A stretch of DNA of 64,000 nucleotides from a virus. Position 1 is the first letter of the stretch. Each line of letters starts with the position of its first letter. Under the pieces are notes generated by a model. The model was not told the origin of the DNA and did no database searches. It saw nothing but the letters and a program-made list of their open reading frames with translations. Location of the stretch: positions 57,066 through 121,065 of IMG/VR virus record IMGVR_UViG_3300024265_000033. One strand, 5' to 3'. Shown piece by piece: positions 23,097 to 31,097 of the stretch. A program made the position numbers and the translations under genes.

Positions 23097-24740
23097 TTAC
23101 GAGCCACATGATCCGGATCTAGTAAGGTCGCACAAATCTATAGTCTCTTCAAATACTTGGCCTTCATGCTTCATTGCTGTGGAGAACTTCACAGGAGTCA
23201 GAGGTTGACCTCCTCGGGAGCCATCAGGATATGCTGTGATGCCTCTCAGTTGTGGCAAATACTTCATCAGAATTTTGCCATATTTTTGAACTGTTTTGTC
23301 ATTGTTCATTTCCGTGCCCCATGCTGGAAGATTGATTGTAGAGGATATCGCGTGATCCACATATTGCTGAACCCATGCCTGAAAAGAGACTCTGCGCTCC
23401 AGATCAATGCTATAGGCGTCCTCGATGTCATCTGGGTTGATTCCCTCGTTCACGAGCTTCCTAGTAATGGGATCAATAACATACTGATGCTTCCATGTTT
23501 TGTGCTTGAGATATCTACGTTTATAGGCCGCACAGAAAATAGGTTCGATCCCTGTCGTGGTTTCTGCCAAGATACCAATACTTCCTGTAGGAGCAATTGC
23601 CCGGGTCTTTACCGGCACACTGAGATCCCATTTTTCTGCATACTCTTCTGCACGTTCTCCACTCTTTGCATACACTTTCAAATACTCTTCCAGCTCAGCG
23701 TCGGGACCGTACTTCTTACCTCGTAAGAGAAGCCATTCGTGAATCCCCATTAGTCCTAATCCAAGCCTTCTGTTTTTTGTACGAATTTGGTCCACTTTAG
23801 TATAAGGTACGTCACTGTAAACTGTGCCAGCAAGTAAAAAAGCAGTTGCCAACTCAACGCACCGTGCCATGTCATCGATATCGTGAATCCGAGCCAAATT
23901 AAGGCTGCCAAGATTGCAAATATCCGAGTCATCGCAAGAAGAAACTTCAGTACAAGCGTTTCGAAGGGTTTCATTTCTATTCACTCCCGTATCGACGCTG
24001 AATCCGGGCTCTCCCGTTTCTAGCATTTGTTTAAGAGTCTCGCTGTATACAGCTCTGGCGTGGCCGTGAAGCTTATGCTTATCGTCATTATACGCCTCAA
24101 AAAACTCATCGTCAAGTAAAATCGACACGTTAGTCATATCCATTGGGGCCGGAAAATTGAAATCCTTCTCTTTGAGCTTTTTGACCTCTGGCATCCAATC
24201 TTTGATATGTATGAATTTTAGAGCGTCTGGATGCTTCCAGTTTAATCCCGCCCAGATAGCAGCTCTACGGCTTCCGCCCTGCATAATCCCCCGACCTGCT
24301 TCATTTTCCATCTGCATAAGAGCGAGGGGTCCTGTCGCATAGCCTCCTGTTTTTCTGATCTTTTTTCCCTCAGCACGAATGTCTGAATAATCAATGCCTA
24401 TTCCGGCTCCGGTCATAAGAGCCATGGCGGATTTATGTAGTAGGTCTGCCCAACCTTCTCTAGAATCCTCGGCTCTCAGTAATAGACAATTTTGTACTTG
24501 ATGAAAAGGTCGGCCTGCAGAGTACAGATATCTACCTGCAGGTATGAATTTCCGTTCTAAAATCATTTGATAAATTGCTTTTGCTAGGGGATCTGTCATC
24601 TTTATCCCAACCGCTCGCATCACATGCTTCGTTACTCTCCAAGCTACGTTCTTCCACTCTGTTTCGCCCTTTTCCTTCCATAGATATTTCTGATCTAATA
24701 CTGTACCGGCGAAGGTGCCCATCACGTTGCTTTGTCTCAT
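23097..24740 (-). CDS. nrdJ: adenosylcobalamin-dependent (class II) ribonucleotide reductase
   Basis: 547 residues. Catalytic NACTE (261-265) gives thiyl Cys263 and Glu265; C85 (QNCLLL) and C275 (ICNLGSLN) form the redox pair, and the C-terminal CGS (545-547) with LCDL fits the relay cysteines. The short monomeric size, the lack of an ATP cone and the lack of a nearby small subunit point to a class II enzyme. It makes deoxyribonucleotides without oxygen, using B12 from the host. A TATAAT promoter lies upstream (24788-24816). Confidence 0.85.
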   Translation of the reverse strand: MRQSNVMGTFAGTVLDQKYLWKEKGETEWKNVAWRVTKHVMRAVGIKMTDPLAKAIYQMILERKFIPAGRYLYSAGRPFHQVQNCLLLRAEDSREGWADLLHKSAMALMTGAGIGIDYSDIRAEGKKIRKTGGYATGPLALMQMENEAGRGIMQGGSRRAAIWAGLNWKHPDALKFIHIKDWMPEVKKLKEKDFNFPAPMDMTNVSILLDDEFFEAYNDDKHKLHGHARAVYSETLKQMLETGEPGFSVDTGVNRNETLRNACTEVSSCDDSDICNLGSLNLARIHDIDDMARCVELATAFLLAGTVYSDVPYTKVDQIRTKNRRLGLGLMGIHEWLLLRGKKYGPDAELEEYLKVYAKSGERAEEYAEKWDLSVPVKTRAIAPTGSIGILAETTTGIEPIFCAAYKRRYLKHKTWKHQYVIDPITRKLVNEGINPDDIEDAYSIDLERRVSFQAWVQQYVDHAISSTINLPAWGTEMNNDKTVQKYGKILMKYLPQLRGITAYPDGSRGGQPLTPVKFSTAMKHEGQVFEETIDLCDLTRSGSCGS

Positions 24741-24787
24741 AGAGTCTCCTACATTTTTTGGATTTGTTAGCGGATTTCATTCTTCTT

Positions 24788-24816
24788 ATTATACAACTTT
24801 TTTCAGAATTTGGAAA
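24788..24816 (-). promoter_or_regulatory. promoter TTTCCA-N17-TATAAT for nrdJ
   Basis: Minus strand: perfect -10 TATAAT (24788-24793) with TTTCCA (24811-24816) at 17 bases. The start point would be about 40 bases before the nrdJ ATG at 24740. Confidence 0.5.
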
Positions 24817-24826
24817 CAAGGGATTT

Positions 24827-25147
24827 CTATTTTGTAATTCTTTTTCTGTACCGACAAGACTGGCAAACGTCGAGAAAAAATTTAGGAAAATCTAATCTTT
24901 TTAGAGGACCTTCGCAGTCTTTTTCCGGACAACTTGGTTCGTTTGAAATAGGAGGGTGTGCCAACTCAACTTCATTTATGAGAGCCTCGTAATCTTCTTC
25001 CACATTGCGTTGTTTATTTCGTTCTTTTCTGACAGCTTTGAGAGCTTTCGTCAATCGACGAATTGTGGCCCTTTGTTCCTGAATGATGTCCTGCTCTGTG
25101 TACTCTTGGGTGTCCTGTCTAGTGGATTTACCCCTATACTTCGACAT
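24827..25147 (-). CDS. coiled-coil zinc-ribbon protein
   Basis: 106 residues. Residues about 18-60 form a charged coiled coil (DIIQEQRATIRRLTKALKAV). The C-terminus holds a Cys4 ribbon: CPEKDC about 73-78 and CQSC about 94-97. Probably a small nucleic-acid- or protein-binding adaptor. It has its own extended -10 promoter and lies between groEL and nrdJ. Confidence 0.6.
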   Translation of the reverse strand: MSKYRGKSTRQDTQEYTEQDIIQEQRATIRRLTKALKAVRKERNKQRNVEEDYEALINEVELAHPPISNEPSCPEKDCEGPLKRLDFPKFFLDVCQSCRYRKRITK

Positions 25148-25169
25148 GGTATCCGCCTTCTTAATATTA

Positions 25170-25178
25170 ATTATATCA
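25170..25178 (-). promoter_or_regulatory. extended -10 promoter TGATATAAT
   Basis: Minus strand: TGA followed by TATAAT (25170-25175), a perfect extended -10. It is located about 23 bases before ATG 25147, in the gap after groEL. No good -35 is visible. Confidence 0.5.
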
Positions 25179-25201
25179 GATTCGAGGGGTGCGGGAAAAA
25201 C

Positions 25202-26848
25202 CTATTTATCTCGCGTATATACAATACCCCCGCCACAGGTACTCAGGAGAGCCGCTATGGATGTGGCATTCTTGAGGGCGGTTTTAGTAACTTTGACCGG
25301 ATCGAGGATTCCAGCATCGTAGGCGTTAACCATCTCTTTGTTTCGCGCATCATAAGTAAATCCTTTTTTGTTTTTAGCACACAATTTTGAGAGGATCTCC
25401 CGAGGCTCTTGACCAATATTCTCAAGGATTTGATCGAAAGGTGCTAGGAGTGCATTAGCTAAAATCTTTTGCCCTACTGTAGCACTCGCTTGGCCCCCCG
25501 CTAAAAGCTCTCTTGCGGCCCTGCAAAGCGTTATACCGCCTCCGGGTATAACTCCGTCCGAAATAGCCGCTCTGGCAGCGTTCAGGGCATCCTCAATACG
25601 TTGATACCGTTCTTTGACTTCCATGTCAGTCTCTCCTCCAACCCCGATTTTGGCAATTCCTTGCCCAAGAGCTGCTATTCTATCCCTGAGATTCCCGGCA
25701 TCATAAGGACTTTCAGCATTTTCTTGCTGAGCCTTTAACTGTTTAATTCTATCAAGAACTTCTTCTTCACTTCCGTCGCCATCGTAGAAGGTAGTCGTAT
25801 ATTTGGATACTACTACGCGCTCGACATATCCTATGTCATCAATCTCCACGCTTTGAAGATTGCGGCTTCCATTTCCTAGGCGTTGGCCATCGAGCATCAC
25901 GGCCATATCATCCATCATAGCCGTTCTCACTGAGGACATATGCGGAGACTTCGCGGCACAAACGGTCATACCGCCTTGTGCTCTTTGGATCAAAAGGAAT
26001 TGAATAGCTTCTGGAGAAAATTCATCAGCTACAAACAATACTGGAGGCATGGTAGGCTTCTTACCTTCTTCTACAGCCTTTGCTTTGGAATGATCTGCAA
26101 TACACTGTAGTGGGGGAATCAAATCTGAATGGCTTCTAATGGCTCCATTATATAAAACAACGTAACAATTTTCAGCTTCAAATCGATCCTTGGATTCATT
26201 GTTGAAAAATCTATCTTGGGCTTCTGCGCCTCGATTGATTTGAAATCCGTCTACAATTTTGATCTCGGTTTCTGCCGAAGAACCCTCATCTACTGTGATG
26301 ACTCCTTCAGAACCTACTTCATCCATGGCCTGTCTGATAATTTTACCAATTTCGGCATCCCCATTAGCGGAGATTGTGGCTACTTCTTCGATTTTTTGAA
26401 GATCGTCCTTTATAGGACTCGTATAAGAATCTAAAATTTCCATAGTTTGTCGGGAAGCGGCTTCAACGCTTTCTCGAACTAGTTGAGGATTCAAATCGCC
26501 TTCTTTAATAGCCGCAAAACTTTCTTTCAAAATGGCGGCTCCTAATACGATGGCAGTAGTGGTACCGTCTCCGGCAGTTTTGTCAGTCCCTTTACAGATG
26601 GCCTTGACGGCCTGAATAATGATATCAGTTTCTGGCTTAGAGTCGGAACATTCTTCCGCGACTGTTACTCCATCTTTCGTCTGGAGCGGCATCAGAGGAG
26701 ATCCGTCTAAAGCCTGCCCGGTTCGCTCAAGAACTATGGTAAGGCCGCCCGGGCCTAGAGTTCTTTTTACAATACTGGCGATCTTTTCAATGCCTTCTTG
26801 CACATGTTGAATCATCTCTTCTTTATGAACAATCTTTTTATCACGCAT
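25202..26848 (-). CDS. groEL: phage-encoded GroEL chaperonin
   Basis: 548 residues from ATG 26848, behind AGGAGG; the longer open frame has no site. Group I chaperonin motifs: LGPGG (31-35), KDGVTVA (58-64), AGDGTTTA (92-99), and GVIPGGG near residue 415 in the ATPase domain. It lacks the usual GGM-rich tail and ends CGGGIVYTRDK. No groES gene occurs in the window, so it may use the host co-chaperonin or work alone, as described for some phage chaperonins. It has its own promoter. Confidence 0.93.
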   Translation of the reverse strand: MRDKKIVHKEEMIQHVQEGIEKIASIVKRTLGPGGLTIVLERTGQALDGSPLMPLQTKDGVTVAEECSDSKPETDIIIQAVKAICKGTDKTAGDGTTTAIVLGAAILKESFAAIKEGDLNPQLVRESVEAASRQTMEILDSYTSPIKDDLQKIEEVATISANGDAEIGKIIRQAMDEVGSEGVITVDEGSSAETEIKIVDGFQINRGAEAQDRFFNNESKDRFEAENCYVVLYNGAIRSHSDLIPPLQCIADHSKAKAVEEGKKPTMPPVLFVADEFSPEAIQFLLIQRAQGGMTVCAAKSPHMSSVRTAMMDDMAVMLDGQRLGNGSRNLQSVEIDDIGYVERVVVSKYTTTFYDGDGSEEEVLDRIKQLKAQQENAESPYDAGNLRDRIAALGQGIAKIGVGGETDMEVKERYQRIEDALNAARAAISDGVIPGGGITLCRAARELLAGGQASATVGQKILANALLAPFDQILENIGQEPREILSKLCAKNKKGFTYDARNKEMVNAYDAGILDPVKVTKTALKNATSIAALLSTCGGGIVYTRDK

Positions 26849-26882
26849 TAAAATTCCTCCTGAGAATAAATCTTCTCTTTCT

Positions 26883-26911
26883 ATCCTACGACAGATGAGT
26901 GTGGGAGTCAA
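26883..26911 (-). promoter_or_regulatory. groEL promoter TTGACT-N17-TAGGAT
   Basis: Minus strand: TTGACT (26906-26911), 17 bases, TAGGAT (26883-26888). The start point lies about 30 bases before the groEL ATG, with a clear ribosome site between. I see no CIRCE-like heat-shock repeat. Confidence 0.6.
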
Positions 26912-26920
26912 GGTCTTTTA

Positions 26921-26952
26921 TAAAAAGAGCCACACTAATTCGGATATGTGGC
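26921..26952 (-). terminator. leftward intrinsic terminator in the divergent region
   Basis: Minus strand: GCCACA (26947-26952) and TGTGGC (26929-26934) form a stem with a 12-base loop, followed by TCTTTTT. It stops leftward transcripts just before the groEL promoter, although no coding gene lies upstream on that strand until the right-hand operon. It implies a short leftward RNA from the 26953-27250 region, or insulation. Confidence 0.5.
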
Positions 26953-27063
26953 ATCAGAAATGGAAAGTCGAAAGATTTTTCGTCGTTTTTTCTTGACTTT
27001 CGATCAAAAATATGATAGTTTTGGAGAAAAATCTGAATTACTATAAAATATCTGTTTCTCTTT

Positions 27064-27093
27064 TCGTAATGCTATGTAATATCGTAATGCTAT
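27064..27093. repeat. tandem 12-bp direct repeat in the control region
   Basis: TCGTAATGCTAT occurs at 27064-27075 and again at 27082-27093, an 18-base period. The 500-base region 26849-27352 contains no convincing gene. Two protein-binding half-sites on nearly the same helix face are possible. Confidence 0.6.
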
Positions 27094-27161
27094 ATTCTTT
27101 TTACTTAGATACAACATGTTCGAATGAATGTCGAGTGAAACGAGACGAAATGAGAATATGT

Positions 27162-27173
27162 TTACTATAGTAA
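27162..27173. repeat. 12-bp palindrome TTACTATAGTAA
   Basis: A perfect palindrome in the divergent control region, about 45 bases upstream of the rightward -35. A related TTACTATAA sequence lies near 27038-27046. It may be a regulator site. Confidence 0.4.
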
Positions 27174-27216
27174 TTCTATACGCCAAATCCGATCTTTTCA
27201 GTACAGTAAACCTTTC

Positions 27217-27245
27217 TTGACAATTCCAATTGACAATGTTAGAGT
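27217..27245 (+). promoter_or_regulatory. rightward promoter TTGACA-N17-TAGAGT
   Basis: A perfect -35 TTGACA (27217-27222) with TAGAGT (27240-27245) at 17 bases; a second TTGACA lies at 27230-27235. The predicted start point, about 27251-27253, coincides with the first base of the tRNA-shaped element. It drives the plus-strand operon 27353-34663. Confidence 0.6.
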
Positions 27246-27251
27246 GTATGC

Positions 27252-27334
27252 AGTGCGGTAGCTTAATGCTCGGTTGTCGAAGTAAAGCCCTCGATTGTAT
27301 GGAGGAGTATGTAGGTGAAATTCCTATCCGCACT
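27252..27334 (+). ncRNA. tRNA-shaped leader element (UGU anticodon position, enlarged D-loop)
   Basis: Acceptor arms AGTGCGG (27252-27258) and CCGCACT (27328-27334) pair in all 7 positions. Between them lie TA, a 4-bp D-stem GCTT/AAGC (27261-27264, 27285-27288) with a 20-base loop containing GG, an anticodon-like arm CCTCG/GGAGG with loop ATTGTAT (27289-27305; four pairs plus a G-G mismatch), a 5-base variable region, and a T-arm GTAGG/CCTAT with a 7-base loop TGAAATT (27311-27327). Outside the D-arm the spacing is exactly that of a tRNA. The large D-loop and the absent TTC in the T-loop argue against a normal tRNA. No CCA is encoded. It ends 18 bases before the ATG at 27353. Confidence 0.5.
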
Positions 27335-27352
27335 TTCCTATAAGGAGGAATT

Positions 27353-27601
27353 ATGTTCGGAGGACAATTAATAGAGCTTTTCAAAGGCATGTTGATTTCA
27401 GGAAGCCTAAATACATGCAGCCCTCATGACGAGTGGGCAACTATAAAACTATATTTCGAAGGTAATACTGAAATTGCTATCGACTCTTCTGTAGATAAAG
27501 AAGGGAAAGTTCATGTTAGAGTGCGAAAAATGACGCGCAGAGGTCAGTGTAGTTCTTGGTTAAATATTGATACCTCGCCCTTGGATGTACCAGAGGAGTA
27601 A
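27353..27601 (+). CDS. hypothetical protein
   Basis: 82 residues, first gene of the plus operon, with TAAGGAGG ahead of ATG 27353. The protein looks beta-rich (WATIKLYFEGNTEIAID, KVHVRVRKMTRRGQC) and small. No family recognised. The tRNA-shaped leader directly upstream could control its translation. Confidence 0.6.
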   Translation: MFGGQLIELFKGMLISGSLNTCSPHDEWATIKLYFEGNTEIAIDSSVDKEGKVHVRVRKMTRRGQCSSWLNIDTSPLDVPEE

Positions 27602-27605
27602 GAGT

Positions 27606-29159
27606 TTGAGCATAGCGAAACTAGCTAGGGCCAGAAAGGCTAAGCACCAAAAGAAAGAAAGCTTCGAGAAAGCTGCAAGTACGCCTACGGCTGACGGGCC
27701 TACTATTTTCCTCAAGAACTCCTTTTGCACAGTAGCCAGTTTTCCCAAAGAGATAGAAAAATATATTGACGAGTTGCTCACTTACGAGAATAAGGAGATC
27801 GAGTCTGAGATTCAATCCTGTTTCAACATGATGAAGTACGCCAAATCCCGGGGCAAAAATCGGATGCTCTATGCTTTCAAAGCAAAACTAGAAGAGTTGA
27901 AGTCCAAAAGAATAGTGAAATGGTTTCAGGACCACACCTTTCCTACCGGACATTTGCCCATGGTCAAAGAACTACTACGAGAAATCGGCTTCAATGATTA
28001 TGTGCTAGAAGATCAAAGGGGCGTACCCTCCAACTACGCTATGTTCCGCTGGAAAAACAAACCCTTTACCCCCAGATACTATCAGCAAGAGATGATTAAC
28101 AAAGGAAAAATAGCTGGGCGCGGCGTGTTCGAATCTGCGGTCGGTACCGGCAAGACACTAGTCATGACCTATCTTATAAAAGAGCTGGAAGTGAAGAGCC
28201 TGATTATTGTACCCAGCCTTCCCCTTTTAAGACAAAACCGTAAAATCCTAAACTTGGCTTTCGGTAAGGATAAGATAGCCACAATTACTACGGACTTCGT
28301 CAAGAAGAACAAAAAGAAACTGCCCCCTATTCGTATTACAACCATCCAGACTCTGGCTTCTTTGCAAAAGAATGGGTTGATCGACAAGGTGCTAGGTGAT
28401 ATCGACGCTCTGTATATTGATGAGATCCATCACTCCGGAGCTGAAACCTATACCAAGCTATTGCCGGAGTTCGACGACATCTATTATCGCTTTGGATTCA
28501 CAGGAACCTTCCTAAGGAACGATTCCAAGACGCTTGATATGTGGGGCTTCCTTTCCAATAGGCTTTATTACTACCCGCCCTACAAAGCTCTTGAGGACGG
28601 ATTTTTGACGCCAGTTGAGCTTTTAGTCAAGGATCTTCCCGGCAAGCACCACAAAAACTACCAGAAAGAATACGACGGCAATTATTGTGGCTATCATGTC
28701 CTCCAAAATGAAATACTTGATATCATTGACCGAGTTGGAGAAAATGACCAAATTCTCATATTAGTTGACCGGAAAGACAAGTCTGGAAAGATATTACACG
28801 AGCTTTTGAATCAGAATAAACTTGACAATGTTTACATTTCGGGCGATGATAAGGGTCAAGTGATTGAAGACGCTATTACGGACTTCAATGAAGAAACGGT
28901 CCATAGGTTAATTGGATCGAAAGTTATCGGAGAAGGAGTAGATATTTGTTCAACGGTACACTTAATTTTGGCCAATGGCGGAAAATCACCAATCCAATTG
29001 GTGCAGGCAATCGGAAGATGCGTTCGCCTGTTTCCGGGCAAACTGAAATCATATGTTTACGATTTCAATTTCAAAGGAACTAATTATATGCATAAGCATT
29101 GCGCTCAGCGAATTGATATTTTTAGAAACCATTTCGCAGGAGAAGTAACATGGCTATAG
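27606..29159 (+). CDS. superfamily 2 DNA helicase (UvsW-like)
   Basis: 517 residues from TTG 27606, chosen because GAGGAG lies about eight bases ahead and the previous stop is just before it. Motifs: Walker A GTGKT (180-184), DEIHH (272-276), motif III GFTGT (297-301), and motif VI QAIGRCVR near residue 470. The layout, an N-terminal domain followed by SF2 core, fits UvsW-type branch-migration helicases that remodel replication forks and unwind R-loops. It complements the UvsX and gp46/47 proteins of the minus operon. Confidence 0.85.
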   Translation: MSIAKLARARKAKHQKKESFEKAASTPTADGPTIFLKNSFCTVASFPKEIEKYIDELLTYENKEIESEIQSCFNMMKYAKSRGKNRMLYAFKAKLEELKSKRIVKWFQDHTFPTGHLPMVKELLREIGFNDYVLEDQRGVPSNYAMFRWKNKPFTPRYYQQEMINKGKIAGRGVFESAVGTGKTLVMTYLIKELEVKSLIIVPSLPLLRQNRKILNLAFGKDKIATITTDFVKKNKKKLPPIRITTIQTLASLQKNGLIDKVLGDIDALYIDEIHHSGAETYTKLLPEFDDIYYRFGFTGTFLRNDSKTLDMWGFLSNRLYYYPPYKALEDGFLTPVELLVKDLPGKHHKNYQKEYDGNYCGYHVLQNEILDIIDRVGENDQILILVDRKDKSGKILHELLNQNKLDNVYISGDDKGQVIEDAITDFNEETVHRLIGSKVIGEGVDICSTVHLILANGGKSPIQLVQAIGRCVRLFPGKLKSYVYDFNFKGTNYMHKHCAQRIDIFRNHFAGEVTWL

Positions 29160-29560
29160 AAGGAACGGCTACAGGCCCTCTTTATTTCAATTTTCAAGCT
29201 ATCTTGGCAGTAGATGTTGATAGCACTCTAGTGTCTTTTAACAAAAAGCCCGGATCTGTCGAAATGGAGCTTGAGAGAAACGGCCAAATACTGAAAGTTT
29301 ATTCCAATCCTGCAGTAGTCCGGGCGATGCGCCAGTTCTATTTCAGAGGACATGGTGTAATTGTCCACAGTGCAGGCAAGCCACAATGGGCTAAATACGT
29401 TGTAGAAAAGTTAGGTATTTGCGATTGCGTTCACGCGATCATGGGTAAATTTGATTGGGCCATCGACGACCAACCTGCTAACGAGTGGGGTCCTAAAGTA
29501 TTCTATATGCATCCTAACGGAGATGTAGAACCCCCTAGTAAGGAGACGGCGCATGGCTGA
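29150..29560 (+). CDS. HAD-superfamily phosphatase
   Basis: 136 residues overlapping the helicase end. HAD motifs: VDVDSTL (D22, D24), HSAG (73-76), K100 and DD (106-107). A minimal cap suits a small nucleotide or nucleic-acid 3'-phosphatase. With the RNA ligase and the kinase-like gene at the left edge it could complete an end-healing set; that link is inference. Confidence 0.75.
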   Translation: MAIEGTATGPLYFNFQAILAVDVDSTLVSFNKKPGSVEMELERNGQILKVYSNPAVVRAMRQFYFRGHGVIVHSAGKPQWAKYVVEKLGICDCVHAIMGKFDWAIDDQPANEWGPKVFYMHPNGDVEPPSKETAHG

Positions 29561-30164
29561 AGAAACTAAAAAAGAGGAGATACTCGAACTGGTAGAGTTC
29601 GAAACCAAGTATGAGACTACTCTAGATCAACTATTCCCGTTCAAAGCTCTAGTGGAATCTATGGAATATAAAAATCATAAATATGTCCAAGGCCCGGATG
29701 TGTTCTTCACGAAAGGTAATGAAACTAATATCTTCGCCAGATACCGGAAAGCCGAACACGATAAGTCTGGGAGAGCTGAGTTTACAGTCAAGGAAAAACT
29801 TCAGAAAAATAGCTCAGTTATTCGAACGGAGACTAATTGGCGGGTAGACAAAACCCCCTATCCCGAAATTGCTAAGGGTGCGGATATGATGGGCTTTGAG
29901 TACAATACTAGAATTTGGAAGGCGTGTCATATTTATGACCTTGACGACGCGACTTTAGTGTTCTATACTGTGAAAGACGAAACTAACAAACTGATGCATT
30001 TCATGGAGATTGAAGTGAGAGAAGATCTTAAAATTACAGAAGACCAAGGCTGGGAAATCATTCGTAAATACGAAGCCGTTTTGGCCCCTCTAGGCGTATC
30101 AGCTCAAAAGAGAAAAAGAAAATCTCTCTTTGAGATGTACAGGAAGGTAAAATCCAATGGCTAA
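29553..30164 (+). CDS. CYTH-like (triphosphate tunnel) protein
   Basis: 203 residues. The N-terminal signature ExExK is present as EFETK (15-19). Charged strand motifs follow (FARYRK, EFTVKEKLQ, TETNWRVD) and FMEIEVRE near residue 148, as in the beta-tunnel of CYTH enzymes that hydrolyse triphosphates or act as class IV adenylyl cyclases. The basic tail QKRKRKSLFEMYRK is extra. Assignment rests on motif pattern only; the activity is unknown. Confidence 0.6.
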   Translation: MAEETKKEEILELVEFETKYETTLDQLFPFKALVESMEYKNHKYVQGPDVFFTKGNETNIFARYRKAEHDKSGRAEFTVKEKLQKNSSVIRTETNWRVDKTPYPEIAKGADMMGFEYNTRIWKACHIYDLDDATLVFYTVKDETNKLMHFMEIEVREDLKITEDQGWEIIRKYEAVLAPLGVSAQKRKRKSLFEMYRKVKSNG

Positions 30165-30354
30165 GATACTGTTCATCCTATTGTTCCTTGTTGCATTAAT
30201 TGCGCTCATGCCTATGCTGACAGCTTGGGCTTGGTCCAATTCTGTAACCCCTGTATTCGGAATCAGAGAAATTACTTGGGTTGAAGCTTTCTTTTTCAAT
30301 ATGCTAGGCGCGTGCCTGTTCAAAAATACTAATGTGAACTGGAAAAAAGACTGA
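30157..30354 (+). CDS. small membrane protein
   Basis: 65 residues, overlapping both neighbours by a few bases. Residues about 3-27 are a strongly hydrophobic helix; a second hydrophobic patch (WVEAFFFNMLGACLF, about 41-55) may be a second one. Function unknown. Confidence 0.6.
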   Translation: MAKILFILLFLVALIALMPMLTAWAWSNSVTPVFGIREITWVEAFFFNMLGACLFKNTNVNWKKD

Positions 30355-30767
30355 TGGATCTTAAAAGAGAAAACTTTCCAATAGATTTCTCCTTCAAAGC
30401 GGAGGACATTCTCAGCAAATCTGCGGACGTCTCCCCTATTCAAAAGTTCCAAGATGGGATTCTAAAGGGTCTGAAAGAAACCAAGGCTGATCCCAAAGAG
30501 TTGATCCCTTTCATGAAAAATTCAGATATTCAAAAGCTTACTGACGCCACATCCAAGTGGCTTGTTGACGTCAAAGGCGTGGATGAAGAAACTGATGAGT
30601 ACGCAGCCACAATGGGTTCTCTGATTCAGTATTTGCCCTACTCTTTCGAAGATGTTTTGGATGAGGTGCCCGATTGGGTAGAAGACGACAAAGTATATCT
30701 GTTAAAAACTGGCGGTAATTCGAGCTGTGCTCCAAAGGGCTGCGGCGGATGTAGTAAGGGGTGTTAA
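30354..30767 (+). CDS. hypothetical protein with Cys/Gly-rich C-terminal tail
   Basis: 137 residues. A helical, acidic body (about 1-118) ends in GGNSSCAPKGCGGCSKGC, with four cysteines in the last 13 residues. Such a tail could bind metal or be a modification target. The body does not match a family I know. It is coupled to the next gene, whose ATG follows the stop directly. Confidence 0.55.
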   Translation: MDLKRENFPIDFSFKAEDILSKSADVSPIQKFQDGILKGLKETKADPKELIPFMKNSDIQKLTDATSKWLVDVKGVDEETDEYAATMGSLIQYLPYSFEDVLDEVPDWVEDDKVYLLKTGGNSSCAPKGCGGCSKGC

Positions 30768-31097
30768 ATGACCGTAGATGATGCAAGAAATAGTTTTTTC
30801 GAATTCGAAACAAAGTACGCAATTGTTACTTCGGCCAAACAAGCTCTAGAACTAATAAGTCTTTTATCTAAAGTAGGACATCCCCGAGCAGTTCTCTCCG
30901 TGAAGGAAGAGGAACTGGAGAGTATTGCAGAAGAACTCGAAGCTCAAGGTTTTGAAACTTTTGAGATAGATGTCGAGGATCTTGCTGAGACAGAGGGCGT
31001 GATGCTGGATTACTCAAAAGGAGTAGCCCCTTTGGCAGTTGAATGGGTAGATTCACAAGAGGAGATGGGCGGCAATGAAGACAACCTCCTCAATTAA
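30768..31097 (+). CDS. hypothetical acidic protein
   Basis: 109 residues, ATG immediately after the previous stop. It begins with FFEFETKYAIVTS, echoing the EFETKY of the CYTH-like protein, but the rest is acidic helices (EEELESIAEELEAQGFETFEID) without further CYTH motifs. Its end overlaps thyX by 23 bases. Function unknown. Confidence 0.5.
   Translation: MTVDDARNSFFEFETKYAIVTSAKQALELISLLSKVGHPRAVLSVKEEELESIAEELEAQGFETFEIDVEDLAETEGVMLDYSKGVAPLAVEWVDSQEEMGGNEDNLLN

Noticed and set aside
23157-23726. 189-codon plus-strand open frame
   Set aside because: Antisense shadow of the ribonucleotide reductase.
30768-31097. Second CYTH protein suggested by EFETKY
   Set aside because: Only the first motif resembles CYTH; the remaining charged strands are missing, and the protein is too short for the tunnel fold.
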